Below are positions 46,218 to 55,458 of a stretch of DNA of 59,755 nt, piece after piece; the first letter of the stretch is position 1, and every line of letters begins with the position of its first letter. Origin of the DNA: an uncultured Dorea sp. (lineage in GTDB: Bacteria > Bacillota > Clostridia > Lachnospirales > Lachnospiraceae); contig CAJTRE010000015.1 of NCBI GenBank assembly GCA_910578495.1, positions 1-59,755 on the forward strand, read 5' to 3'. A program made the position numbers and the translations under genes. The notes beneath the pieces were generated by a model. The model was given only the letters and a program-made list of their open reading frames with translations, ran no database searches and had not been told where the DNA came from.

Positions 46218-47159
46218 CTATTGCGTTTTTCTCCACTGTTTTAAGTATTCAAACAACTTAGGCAAAACATGCTGATACTCATCTACAATAATGGAATCCG
46301 ACAGTTTTGTAATCATTGCATCTGGATTAGAATTAATAGATAATATGTAGTTGCTCTGTTCTATTCCGATCATGAACGCCGCCGCTCCTGATATTCCAAT
46401 AGCAATCGTCAATTGAGGAGCATAAATTTCACCTGATACGCCGATAATCTCACGAATATCTCCCCATCCTCTCATCGCTACCGGTCTGGAAACTCCGAAG
46501 GAAAAGCCGCAGTCACTTGCGTATTCCCTGATTTTTGAAACTTCTTCTTTACTTTGTATTCCCATTCCTACAGCAATTAAGATCGGTGACACCATCTGTT
46601 GTGTCCGCTCTTCAAGAATTATATTATCCAAAATATAATCCGGCACATTACAAGGCTCTAACTCTATAATCTCTGATACTTCTACCTGTTTATTTACAAC
46701 ATTACCCACAGCAAATTTTTCACTGATAACAAATTCTTCTGGCAAATGATAGTCCGCGCAAACCATGTTATTATAGACCATTTTTTTTAAAAAAACTCTC
46801 TCTTTATTCAACGACAATTCTGTGACCGCCGTAACGCATTGTACCTCTAATAACTGGGCCAATTGAACTGCCAATTCTCCTGCCTGACCTCCATCTGCCA
46901 CAACAACCGCAGTATATTGCATTTTTTTTATAAATTTAAATAAATACCGGGCAATCATGTCTGTCGCAGAAATTGTTACAGGCAGCGTATATACCTGTCC
47001 TCCTAATGACTCTAAGCGCAAACCTTCCATTTCCTTTTTTTCAGCATAAATACATGAATCTATAACACAGTTCATCTGTTCACTTAACATTTGCTTTTTT
47101 TTCTGTGCCATCTTAATTCCTTTTTGATTAATCCCATGTACAACAAATAAAATTCTCAT
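46218..47159 (-). CDS. ygcQ: Divergent ETF alpha-like subunit, YgcQ-like
   Basis: A 313-residue EtfA-like protein. The FAD domain is recognisable (ILIAVGMGIQSKEEV, SGAAAFMIGIEQSNYILSIN). Usual positions have changed: QH becomes AF in SGAAAFMIG, and EAPIF...DYGIVGD becomes DAMITKLSDSIIVDE. Flavin may bind differently. Its start overlaps ygcR by 4 bases. The pair is kept in gene order ygcR-ygcQ behind ygcU. Confidence 0.8.
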   Translation of the reverse strand: MRILFVVHGINQKGIKMAQKKKQMLSEQMNCVIDSCIYAEKKEMEGLRLESLGGQVYTLPVTISATDMIARYLFKFIKKMQYTAVVVADGGQAGELAVQLAQLLEVQCVTAVTELSLNKERVFLKKMVYNNMVCADYHLPEEFVISEKFAVGNVVNKQVEVSEIIELEPCNVPDYILDNIILEERTQQMVSPILIAVGMGIQSKEEVSKIREYASDCGFSFGVSRPVAMRGWGDIREIIGVSGEIYAPQLTIAIGISGAAAFMIGIEQSNYILSINSNPDAMITKLSDSIIVDEYQHVLPKLFEYLKQWRKTQ

Positions 47160-47944
47160 ATCTGCTCCAACACTTTCTGCAATCCATTTTGCAATACATC
47201 ATATATTGCTTCTTCACCACTTTTTTGACTTTGATAACAATTACGTCTTATAACGATCGGATGTAGTTTTTCCGGTTCCACCATATATCTGCGATTTGGA
47301 TAATTCAGACTTGTATATTCACTTTCTGTCTTTGACACCGCCATTCGCTCTCGCAAAGTTGCAACTCTTAATTTACTAATCACTGCATTACCCACACATA
47401 TGACACATGGAAATTTTATTGTCTGTTTTTGCATTCTTCCTTCGTCTGACACAACAACAGTCACAGATTTTTGATCTGTTTCCACAATATCTATCACTGA
47501 ACTGACAGATGGATAATGTAGTTTTTCCGCTACTAACTGTGCCATGATTCCATGATTTCCAACAGGCGCTTCTTTTCCTAAAATTATACAGTCCTGAGGA
47601 TTCTTTTTTACATAGGAAGCCAGACTTTCTGCTACTATTTCAGGATGAAAGTCTATTTCTTTCTGATTGTCTCTGGCTCTTATTGTATGTGTGAATCCCA
47701 ATGCTCTTAAACTTTTTAAAGTAAGTTCCGTTTGTTCATTTCCCGCGGTAAAAGCTGACAATTCTATGGCATCGTTTTCTGTTTTATCCCGAAGACGTAA
47801 TACTAATTCTAATGCACTCTCATCATAACAATTGATAATATTAGGAAGAAAATGGGTATCAATACCCATTTTCTCCGTTACTACAATATCTTCTTTCAGT
47901 AATTCAAGATTTGGACAAATTTTAAAAGAAGCTAATAATCTCAT
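47156..47944 (-). CDS. ygcR: Divergent ETF beta-like subunit, YgcR-like
   Basis: A 262-residue EtfB-like protein, MRLLASFKICPNLELLKED at the start, with LGKEAPVGNHGIMAQLVAEKL. In standard EtfB the latter reads GKQAIDGDTAQVGPELA. The Asp and Thr that hold AMP/FAD are lost. It overlaps ygcQ and ygcU by a few bases, so all are made together. It probably carries electrons from YgcU. Confidence 0.8.
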   Translation of the reverse strand: MRLLASFKICPNLELLKEDIVVTEKMGIDTHFLPNIINCYDESALELVLRLRDKTENDAIELSAFTAGNEQTELTLKSLRALGFTHTIRARDNQKEIDFHPEIVAESLASYVKKNPQDCIILGKEAPVGNHGIMAQLVAEKLHYPSVSSVIDIVETDQKSVTVVVSDEGRMQKQTIKFPCVICVGNAVISKLRVATLRERMAVSKTESEYTSLNYPNRRYMVEPEKLHPIVIRRNCYQSQKSGEEAIYDVLQNGLQKVLEQI

Positions 47945-49392
47945 TATTTTTCCCCTTTATAAGGTAAGATTGTTCCAATATTCATAATACCATTAGGATC
48001 AAATGCCTCTTTTAGTTTTTTCACCATATAAAGCGCAGATCCATGCTCTTGGTCAACCCAGTGTACACGATGTTTTCCTACTCCATGATGATGACACATG
48101 GAGCCACCCGCTTTGATGGTTTCTTCACAAATAATTTTCTTAATTGGCAGATGATACTTAGTGATTTCCTGCTCTGGTGTACAATCCACCACATTATACC
48201 AATATACAAAATAGAGGTTGATTCCATTTGGATAACAGTGTGAAGCATGCGCCCCAAATACGGTAATGTCTGGAATCTCTTCTACTATTCTTTTCACACA
48301 AACATCATAAATCTCATGCACTGCACTCCATGGCGCTGAAATTTCTGTTGTACAACATACATTATTTGTTTCTAAAACCTCTTTGCGTTCTTCTTCTATT
48401 CTTGCTGCATCCCAGTTCAGGTTAGCAAACCATGTCTCAATCAGTTTCGTTTCTACTTGCTCACACTCTGGATGATTTGCCATAATTTTACGGATACCTT
48501 CTGCTGTTGCATGCGAAATAAGTTCTGGTCCTTCTGTTACAAATAAAAGAACACATTTACCTGCTGCAAAATGAGAAAAATGTTCCTTACCGTCTTCTGC
48601 ATCATATAATCTTGCAACAGACGGGCGGTACCCTTCTACCATGACTTCTCTCATAATCTTTAATCCATCATGCATATCGTCTAAGATATACCCCATACAT
48701 TCATGGAACTCCGGATAATATCTCCATAATTTTACAGTTACCTTTGTAATAAAGTTTGTTGTTCCCTCATTTCCTAATACAATGTGACGAATATCCGGCC
48801 CGGCGCTTCTACGTGGAACTGCTTTAATATCACAGATTGTACCATCTGGAAATACTGTTTCCACGCCAGCAAGCATATCTTCTATTCCGCCGTATAAAGT
48901 TGAAAACTGTCCTATGGATCTAGTTGCCGCCAATCCACCCATCTGAGCAATCGGTTTTGACTGTGGAGAATGGCCTGTAGTATATCCAAGCTTTCTTACT
49001 GCATTCTCAAGATCTTCTAACACAACTCCACACTCTGCCGTTGCCTGCATATTCACTTCATCAATATCAAGGATTTTATTCATATGTGATCCATCCAGCA
49101 CAACAGAGTTCTCTACTATAGTCTCAAGACCTCCTTCTGTCGCAGAATGTCCTGTTCTTGGCACAACATTAATCTTCTTTGCATTACAATATCTAAGAAC
49201 GCTTGAAACTTCTTCTGCGTTATTCACGAATACAACCGCTGCCGGTAATGGATTTGTATAAACTTTGTGATAGCCTTCATATTTACGGAATCTGTCATGT
49301 GTTGCATCTTCCAGAACCTCTTTATCGGTTACAACATTCTCCACCCCAACAATTTGTTTCATTTTTTCAACAATTTCTTCTCTTCTATTCAT
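47944..49392 (-). CDS. ygcU: AGPS-like FAD-binding oxidoreductase, YgcU-like
   Basis: A 482-residue protein with VPRTGHSATEGGLETIVENS, TTGHSPQSKPIAQMGGLAA, RRSAGPDIRHIVLGNEG and the C-terminal MCHHHGVGKHRVHW. The His-rich tail is typical of alkyldihydroxyacetone-phosphate synthase relatives. Length and segments closely match E. coli YgcU as I remember it. The reaction is unknown. The ETF pair next door suggests it oxidises a hydroxyl or glycerol-like compound and hands electrons to YgcQR. Confidence 0.85.
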   Translation of the reverse strand: MNRREEIVEKMKQIVGVENVVTDKEVLEDATHDRFRKYEGYHKVYTNPLPAAVVFVNNAEEVSSVLRYCNAKKINVVPRTGHSATEGGLETIVENSVVLDGSHMNKILDIDEVNMQATAECGVVLEDLENAVRKLGYTTGHSPQSKPIAQMGGLAATRSIGQFSTLYGGIEDMLAGVETVFPDGTICDIKAVPRRSAGPDIRHIVLGNEGTTNFITKVTVKLWRYYPEFHECMGYILDDMHDGLKIMREVMVEGYRPSVARLYDAEDGKEHFSHFAAGKCVLLFVTEGPELISHATAEGIRKIMANHPECEQVETKLIETWFANLNWDAARIEEERKEVLETNNVCCTTEISAPWSAVHEIYDVCVKRIVEEIPDITVFGAHASHCYPNGINLYFVYWYNVVDCTPEQEITKYHLPIKKIICEETIKAGGSMCHHHGVGKHRVHWVDQEHGSALYMVKKLKEAFDPNGIMNIGTILPYKGEK

Positions 49393-49424
49393 GATATTCT
49401 CCTTTACAATCAGCTTCGCATTTT

Positions 49425-50858
49425 TTATGAAAAAATATTATAGATTTCTTTATTTACAGGATCTGAATAATTTTTAATTGTCCTGTAAACATCTGTTTCT
49501 ATACGAGCATAGGTTTTCGCATTATCCAGATTCGGTTGAAACGCATCCTTAATTCGAACCATCTTATCTACTGCTTCTTCATATGAAGCATATGCACCGA
49601 CGCCTACCGCCGCACAAATTGCAGCTCCTACTCCTGCTGCATCTGTCACTTCATTTCTAATTGTGGGCATTCCAAACACATCCGCGAAAATCTGCATAAA
49701 TAATTTAGATTTTGAACCTCCGCCGGAGATAATCAGCCGTTCAGGCTTATATCCCATTTCTTTAAACATATCTTCCATACTCATATGCATTGTCATTGCA
49801 ATCGCTTCTAATATAGAACGATACATATGCGCCCGCTTATGTCTTCCGTCAAAGCCTATCATCATAGCTTTTCTGTATGGAATATTATTCGGACATAAAA
49901 ACTCTGGAACTGTAATAAGACCATCACTTCCGGCCGGAACATTCACTGCCTCATTTTCCAGCAACTGCTCTACACAAGTTTCTTCTTCCTTTGCAAGATT
50001 CTCCCATGGTTCCCCAAGAATTTCTTTAAACCATGATACGCTCCACATTCCTCTTCGAATTCCTGTCATGCCTTCATATAAATAGCGTTTCGGAATTGCC
50101 GAAAGATTTGACCAGTAATATTGTGCATCATCATTAAACGCATGCCCATTGACCATTCCGCCAATATATGTTCCCAGAGAAATCAGACAAGAAGAATCAT
50201 CAATAATACCGGCCCCAAGACCTTCTGCCGCTTTATCATTTGCTGTGGCAATTACGGGACACCCTTCCGGAAAACCCGTTGCAGCAGCGGCTTCTTTTGT
50301 TACTTTTCCTAATTCTTCTCCTGGCATAATCAAATTGAACAGATTCTCTCTTGTGATATTATAAGGTATATAATCCTCCGGATTTTCACTCCAACTCCAT
50401 GTTTCTTTGTCAAATGGGCCATATACACCCTCATAATTTGCTGCTGTATCACAGAAATTCCCTGTCATACGTACTGTCAAGTATCCTGTCGTCGTACTCA
50501 GATACTGGAAGTCCGGAATATCCCCGGGATATGGTTTTGCAAGTCGTTTATCCATCCAGTTAAGGACCGGATAGGCCAACGTTCCATCTTTTTTCAAATA
50601 TGTACGACAACAGCGAATACTTCCAAGACCAATGGCAATAATATCCTTCGGATTTCTGTCAAATTTCTTCATAACCTGTTGCCCTGTCATTTTCAAAGAA
50701 TCCCACAAATCATCATCTGGATGCTCTGCTGTATCAGCATCCGGTGAATAAAGCGGCCGCAAAGAATTCTTCTGTTCACAGACAATTTTCCCATCCAGAG
50801 TAAAGACAGAAACTTTTGTACTTTGTGTTCCACCATCAATTCCAATTATATACTTCAT
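49425..50858 (-). CDS. ygcE: FGGY-family sugar kinase, YgcE-like
   Basis: A 477-residue kinase with IIGIDGGTQSTKVSVFTLDG, IRCCRTYLKKDG, ATANDKAAEGLGAG and LIISGGGSKSKLFMQIFADV. It belongs to the xylulokinase/glycerol kinase clan and matches the YgcE type (TQSTKV, RCCR). It would phosphorylate the sugar or polyol before or after oxidation. It is 17 bases downstream of the MFS gene. Confidence 0.88.
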   Translation of the reverse strand: MKYIIGIDGGTQSTKVSVFTLDGKIVCEQKNSLRPLYSPDADTAEHPDDDLWDSLKMTGQQVMKKFDRNPKDIIAIGLGSIRCCRTYLKKDGTLAYPVLNWMDKRLAKPYPGDIPDFQYLSTTTGYLTVRMTGNFCDTAANYEGVYGPFDKETWSWSENPEDYIPYNITRENLFNLIMPGEELGKVTKEAAAATGFPEGCPVIATANDKAAEGLGAGIIDDSSCLISLGTYIGGMVNGHAFNDDAQYYWSNLSAIPKRYLYEGMTGIRRGMWSVSWFKEILGEPWENLAKEEETCVEQLLENEAVNVPAGSDGLITVPEFLCPNNIPYRKAMMIGFDGRHKRAHMYRSILEAIAMTMHMSMEDMFKEMGYKPERLIISGGGSKSKLFMQIFADVFGMPTIRNEVTDAAGVGAAICAAVGVGAYASYEEAVDKMVRIKDAFQPNLDNAKTYARIETDVYRTIKNYSDPVNKEIYNIFS

Positions 50859-50874
50859 TTACTCATCTCCATTT

Positions 50875-52128
50875 TTAATTTTCCTCGATATTTTCAACTG
50901 TCACTTTACTATTGTTATGTCTTTTATTGTATCTTACTAATAAAATAACAAAACCAATACCAACTAACATCGTAATCAACATGTATATAAATGTCATTCT
51001 GTATCCTGCAGCACCCGGATATTTATCCAACCAACTTCCTATTAATGTCGGATTAAAAAAGTCCGGTGAAAACCCGATAAACATTGCAATTCCTGATACT
51101 GTTCCGTAGATTGATGCCGGAGTTCCTGCTTCTCCAATGATTGCATAATACATACCTCGCATACCATATATTGCAAAAGATGAAGCCACCATAATAACAA
51201 CTGTTACTACTACGAAATTGCCTCCTGAAGGTAAAGCAAGTAAAATTGCCAGAGTGATTGCAAACATTATGCCAAAAACACCGATAAGTGCCGCACATCT
51301 TCCGCCCCATTTTTTAGAAAGCCATCCACTAAAAGGTGCTGCCGCCAACCGTATAACATCTTTTTTAATAATCCCCACATACCCTGCTACTACCGCTGTC
51401 ATTCCAAGAACTTCTTGACAATATGGCTGCATATAGGATGATGCATTATAAACAGAATACACACAAAGTATTGTTCCTGCACACAACCATGTTACAGGAT
51501 ATTTAAGTGCAGCGCCCATGTCTTTCATAATAGTTCCGGTACTTGCAGCCTCGGCTTCTTTATTATCCGGCATGAAGAAAATAGATAAAACACCACACAT
51601 GATTGCCAGAATAGACATTACAATAATTACCATTCTTATTCCGCCCATATGTTCAAACACTTTCATCAAACCTAACCACATAATGACCACAAATACACCT
51701 CGGACACCTTCAAAATACCCAAATACTTTTCCCTGCCCCTTACTGTCTTCCAACAGTGCGATAGCTTTTGTCATTGTAGGCCAGAATAAACCAATATTAG
51801 TAATTGCCCATAAACCATGGATAACCATTACTGTCGTAAAGTTAGGTGCTGTGGAAAGCCAAAATCCCAGTATACCACTTCCTATTGCCGATACCGCAAA
51901 TAAGATCTTATGTGAAAATCTATCTGCAACCCATCCTCCCGGAATATACAAAATCATAGCCAATAATCCGAACAAGCTTGCTGACATTCCAAATTGTGTA
52001 TTATTTTGTCCTAAAAATTCTCTAAGCGGTTCATACAACGCCCACCGCATATAAGGAAGCTCTGTAATGACTCCTGTAGTCAGACAAACAATTGCGAAAG
52101 TAACCCATTTATTTTGTTTTTTTCCCAT
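50875..52128 (-). CDS. MFS transporter (YqcE/YihN-like)
   Basis: A 417-residue protein with twelve helices. Family segments are PYMRWALYEPLREFLG, LYIPGGWVADRFSHK (the MFS loop 2-3 motif) and FWPTMTKAIALLEDSKGQG. It is set between the YgcW-like SDR and the YgcE-like kinase, as yqcE is in E. coli, and probably imports the substrate of the pathway. Confidence 0.85.
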   Translation of the reverse strand: MGKKQNKWVTFAIVCLTTGVITELPYMRWALYEPLREFLGQNNTQFGMSASLFGLLAMILYIPGGWVADRFSHKILFAVSAIGSGILGFWLSTAPNFTTVMVIHGLWAITNIGLFWPTMTKAIALLEDSKGQGKVFGYFEGVRGVFVVIMWLGLMKVFEHMGGIRMVIIVMSILAIMCGVLSIFFMPDNKEAEAASTGTIMKDMGAALKYPVTWLCAGTILCVYSVYNASSYMQPYCQEVLGMTAVVAGYVGIIKKDVIRLAAAPFSGWLSKKWGGRCAALIGVFGIMFAITLAILLALPSGGNFVVVTVVIMVASSFAIYGMRGMYYAIIGEAGTPASIYGTVSGIAMFIGFSPDFFNPTLIGSWLDKYPGAAGYRMTFIYMLITMLVGIGFVILLVRYNKRHNNSKVTVENIEEN

Positions 52129-52155
52129 ATTTCATCCCTCACTTATATCAGAATA

Positions 52156-52914
52156 CTAACGAACCAGATATCCGCCATCAACAGTTAAAACAGTTCCATT
52201 TACATAATTTGATGCATCACTGGCCAAGAATACACAGGCTCCCATCAGATCGTATACTTCTCCCCAGCGATTAGCCGGAATGTGTTCTAAAATCCTGCGG
52301 CTTGCCGCTTCATTTGCCCTTGTATCTTCTGTCAGCTTTGTAGCAAAATATCCCGGTGCGATGGTATTAACCTGAATATTCCACTGTCCGAGTTCATCAC
52401 ACATCGCTTTTGCCAAACCAGAAATTCCATGTTTTGTTGCCGCATAAGCCGGATCCCACTGTCCGCCTAAAAACGTAAACAGCGAGCCGATATTTATAAT
52501 TTTTCCACTATTTTGTTTAATCATTGGTTTACACACTTCATGCGTCATTTCAAAAGCCGCTGACAAATTTAATGCAACAACCTTATCCCACGAATCTTTT
52601 CCAAATTTTGTTACATCCTGTATATTAATTCCTCTTCCTGCACAGTTTACTAAAATATCAACACTTCCAAATGTTTCAATACAGGTATCTACTACTTTTT
52701 TACAATTTCCTTCCGCTGTAATATCTGTAATAACAAGTTTGTATTTTACTCCGCATCTTTCAATAATCTCTTTTGTTTCTCCATTATCATCCATAACACT
52801 CACAGCAAGAATATTAGCACCCGCTTTAGCCAGAGCGGTAGAGAAACCTTGTCCTAAGCCTGAATTTCCTCCTGTTACAATTGCATTTTTCCCTTTTAAT
52901 GAAAATAAATCCAA
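52156..52914 (-). CDS. ygcW: SDR family oxidoreductase, YgcW-like
   Basis: A 252-residue Rossmann enzyme with VTGGNSGLGQGFSTALAK, CAGRGINI, catalytic Tyr-Lys YAATKHGISG (Y-x-x-x-K), and VNGTVLTVDGGYLVR. It is close in pattern to E. coli YgcW. No ATG precedes the conserved DLFSLKGKN; the frame begins at a TTG (52914) with no ribosome site. An ATG at 52927 would reach this frame only with a one-base shift. The mobile-element boundary just upstream may have cut the native 5' end. Confidence 0.8.
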   Translation of the reverse strand: MDLFSLKGKNAIVTGGNSGLGQGFSTALAKAGANILAVSVMDDNGETKEIIERCGVKYKLVITDITAEGNCKKVVDTCIETFGSVDILVNCAGRGINIQDVTKFGKDSWDKVVALNLSAAFEMTHEVCKPMIKQNSGKIINIGSLFTFLGGQWDPAYAATKHGISGLAKAMCDELGQWNIQVNTIAPGYFATKLTEDTRANEAASRRILEHIPANRWGEVYDLMGACVFLASDASNYVNGTVLTVDGGYLVR

Positions 52915-52929
52915 ATTAGAAACTCATAA

Positions 52930-53174
52930 TTTTACAGGTGTTTATCACACCTCATAGGGTTTTAATAAAATCCTCCAAAAGCCTTGAAAATAAAGGATTT
53001 ATCGCAATCAGTACACCTTAATTCTTTATATGGTTTCACACAATGTTACCCTTGTTCTGCACAATCATAAGGGCAAAATCAAGGGCAGAAAAATCTCATA
53101 ACAAGATATAACAAAGTGTGGCAATCGGGGAAATGTGATGTATGTGCGAATATATTATAACGGAGGATTTTTTA
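52930..53174. other. Junction between ygcW and the mobile element; no complete gene
   Basis: Contains a 6-bp hairpin AGGTGT/ACACCT on the minus strand (about 52936-52953). A 25-codon minus-strand frame (52962-53039) has a zinc-ribbon-like CTDCDKSFIF but no ribosome site, and is probably a remnant. Nothing else is recognisable. The left end of the mobile element should lie here. Confidence 0.45.
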
Positions 53175-53555
53175 ATGGACAAGTATATTTATGATGAAAG
53201 CAACGGTCTTTGGTATGAACTGCAAGGAGATTATTATATTCCTTGCCTTACTTTACCAGCCGAAAAAAGACACAAGCCTATCGTCTTATGGGGGCAGCGA
53301 CACAAACACTATTTGCAGGAACATAAACGGGCAGTTTATACCACGCTTCTCACAAGCGGAAAATTGAACTGTTATCTTGCTGATATTGACGAACAGGCAA
53401 CGGAAATGATGTTTCGATTAGTTGAGCAAATGGCTGATAAGGAGGGTGTGACCGAACAACTCAAAGCAGAAAACCCGATGTTGTGGATTGGAAGAATGAA
53501 CGAGATACAAGCAAGGGCAAGAGAAATAGTTTGCACTGAAATCATCTATATTTAA
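53175..53555 (+). CDS. tnpV: TnpV-family transposon-encoded protein
   Basis: A 126-residue protein from the ATG at 53175 (CGGAGG upstream). It shows GDYYIPCLTLPAEKRHKPIV, YLQEHKRAVYTTLLTSGKLN, LADIDEQATEMMFRLVEQMA and GVTEQLKAENPMLWIGRMNE. This is the TnpV family of Tn4451/ICE-type elements in Clostridia. Role in transposition is not defined. It marks the region to its right as mobile. Confidence 0.85.
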   Translation: MDKYIYDESNGLWYELQGDYYIPCLTLPAEKRHKPIVLWGQRHKHYLQEHKRAVYTTLLTSGKLNCYLADIDEQATEMMFRLVEQMADKEGVTEQLKAENPMLWIGRMNEIQARAREIVCTEIIYI

Positions 53556-53565
53556 GCAATTACGG

Positions 53566-53605
53566 AAAGAGCAATTATAGCTAATAAGCATAGTTGCTCT
53601 TTTTA
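53566..53605 (+). terminator. Terminator after tnpV
   Basis: AGAGCAATTA (53568-53577) pairs with TAGTTGCTCT (53591-53600) through one G-U pair, with TTTTTA following. Confidence 0.85.
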
Positions 53606-53711
53606 TGTGTGATTTAACATAGAAGAATAACAGTATCTATATGTTTTAATTAGGATAAGACCAACAAAATGGAAATACTCTGTTCCAAAGGTATACAAAG
53701 GTATAAAAATC

Positions 53712-53740
53712 TTGATACTGCCATTTTAATTGTTTATAAT
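53712..53740 (+). promoter_or_regulatory. Promoter of the two-component system
   Basis: TTGATA (53712-53717), exactly 17 bases, TATAAT (53735-53740), giving a start near 53747 and a 40-base leader before the response regulator. Confidence 0.75.
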
Positions 53741-53788
53741 ATAGACATTAAATGAGGCATAGTTATTTATGCAGAGGAGAGATGACTT

Positions 53789-54451
53789 ATTTATACAATT
53801 CTTGTACTTGAAGACGATTTAGAATTAAATCAAACGATTTGCACAGCTTTACAAAAAGAAAACTATCGTGTATATAATGCTTATACTTGTAAAGACGGAC
53901 AAGCTATCGCAATCAATCATACCTTTGATTTAGCAATATTAGATATAAATTTGCCTGATGGCGACGGATTTCATTTTTGTAAATGGATAAAAGCACGAAA
54001 TAATGTTTCGATATTGTTTCTTTCTGCACGAGATTTAGAAGAAGATATTCTAAATGGTTATGAAATAGGAGCAGATGACTATGTGACAAAGCCCTTCTCC
54101 ATGAAAATTTTGTTAAAGAAAATATCCATTATATTGTCAAGGGAAGTTAAAAAAACAAACATATACGATGACGGTTTTCTAAAGATTGATTTTGAATTAG
54201 GAGTTGTACAGATTGAAGAAAAAAGTTGTCCTATTACGCCTACCGAATACCGTATTTTGAAAAAATTGATTGATAATAAAGGACAATTACTAACTTATTC
54301 TGTTTTGTTGGATTCCTTATGGGAAGAAGGAATTGAATTTATGGATAAGCATACTCTTGCAGTCAACATTAACCGTTTGCGAAAGAAAATTGAAACAGAC
54401 AAACATAGTTATATTTCAAACATATACGGAATGGGATATATATGGAAATAA
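53789..54451 (+). CDS. OmpR/VanR-type response regulator with apparent ATT start
   Basis: A 220-residue regulator. The receiver domain shows ILVLEDDLELNQ, phosphoacceptor LDINLPDGDG (Asp near 52) and VTKPFS. The C-terminal winged helix has LTYSVLLDSLWEEG and INRLRKKIETD. The only canonical-type start in frame is a TTG at 53951, which would lose the phosphoacceptor. The ribosome site AGGAG at 53775-53779 points to the ATT at 53789, a very rare start. The likely original ATG may have mutated. It overlaps the kinase gene by 10 bases. Confidence 0.75.
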   Translation: MYTILVLEDDLELNQTICTALQKENYRVYNAYTCKDGQAIAINHTFDLAILDINLPDGDGFHFCKWIKARNNVSILFLSARDLEEDILNGYEIGADDYVTKPFSMKILLKKISIILSREVKKTNIYDDGFLKIDFELGVVQIEEKSCPITPTEYRILKKLIDNKGQLLTYSVLLDSLWEEGIEFMDKHTLAVNINRLRKKIETDKHSYISNIYGMGYIWK

Positions 54452-55362
54452 TTTACATTCTTATTATTGTGTTGTTCATAGGGATTATTATAAGTCTATT
54501 ATGGAAAAATCGCTGTCTGAAACACGATATTTATGACTTTACAGAAAAATTAGAAAATAGTTTAAATGAGTTATTAAACAGCAGAAATTTAAACAAAACA
54601 ATCTGTGAACAAGATGACTTATGGGGCATGGTTTATGAAAAGCTATGTCGTATTTCTGATATGTATACGCATAAAAATCAAGAACTGTTCAAAGAAAAAG
54701 AAAATTTAAAAGAGTTAGTTTCTGACATATCCCATCAAACCAAAACACCTCTTGCGAATATTAAATTATATCAAGAAATGCTTTTCGACAAAGTAAATAA
54801 ATCAGAAAGCACAGAGCATTTAATAAAAATGAGCAAGCAAGTGGATAAATTGGATTTTCTTCTTCAAAACATGATAAAAATGTCACGATTGGAAACTGGA
54901 ACAATCAAAATACAGAAATCAAAACAGTTTATAGCAGAAACTCTTGCATTGGCGATTGGAGCAGTTGTTCCAAAAGCAGATAAGAAAAACATTCAGATTC
55001 ATGTTACATATGATGAAACACTTCAACTTGAGCATGACAAAAAGTGGACAGCAGAAGCTATTTTTAATATTCTTGATAATGCAGTTAAATATACGAGCGT
55101 AAATGGCAGTATCAACATAGTCGTAAACAAAGAAACCATTTTCACAAAAATTAGCATTACCGATACGGGAAAAGGGATTCCTTTAGAAAGACAGGGAATG
55201 ATATTCAACCGTTTTTACCGTGAGCCAGATGTTCATAATACAGAGGGTGTAGGTATTGGATTATATCTGGCACGAGAAATTATCTGTATGCAAAAAGGAT
55301 ATATTGAAGTTGAATCAGAATCAGGAAAAGGAAGTACTTTTCATTTATATTTCCCTAATTAG
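54442..55362 (+). CDS. Sensor histidine kinase
   Basis: A 306-residue kinase. One N-terminal helix (residues about 3-24) is followed by the H-box SDISHQTKTPLANIKLYQEM. The HATPase domain has IFNILDNAVKYTS (N-box), DTGKGIP (G1) and GVGIGLYLAREI (G2). There is almost no extracellular sensor, as in BceS-type intramembrane kinases that sense through a neighbouring ABC transporter. It ends 96 bases before such a transporter gene. Confidence 0.9.
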   Translation: MEIIYILIIVLFIGIIISLLWKNRCLKHDIYDFTEKLENSLNELLNSRNLNKTICEQDDLWGMVYEKLCRISDMYTHKNQELFKEKENLKELVSDISHQTKTPLANIKLYQEMLFDKVNKSESTEHLIKMSKQVDKLDFLLQNMIKMSRLETGTIKIQKSKQFIAETLALAIGAVVPKADKKNIQIHVTYDETLQLEHDKKWTAEAIFNILDNAVKYTSVNGSINIVVNKETIFTKISITDTGKGIPLERQGMIFNRFYREPDVHNTEGVGIGLYLAREIICMQKGYIEVESESGKGSTFHLYFPN

Positions 55363-55371
55363 ACCGCATGG

Positions 55372-55402
55372 AAAAATCACAGTTTTGTGATTTTTTCTTT
55401 TT
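55372..55402 (+). terminator. Terminator after the histidine kinase, overlapping TTTGTGA repeats
   Basis: AAAAATCACA (55372-55381) and TGTGATTTTT (55386-55395) form a 10-bp stem followed by TCTTTTT. TTTGTGA occurs at 55384, 55400 and 55411. The repeats could be the regulator's binding site for the transporter genes. Confidence 0.65.
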
Positions 55403-55458
55403 GTGAACAGTTTGTGATTTTTCTATTCTATGATAAAAACAGAAACGGAGGAATGACT

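Noticed and set aside
52962..53039. 25-codon zinc-ribbon-like frame
   Set aside because: Too short, no ribosome site; only mentioned as a possible remnant.
53951..54451. TTG at 53951 as the response regulator start
   Set aside because: It would remove the N-terminal 54 residues including the acidic pocket and phosphoacceptor, while the upstream sequence in frame clearly encodes them.
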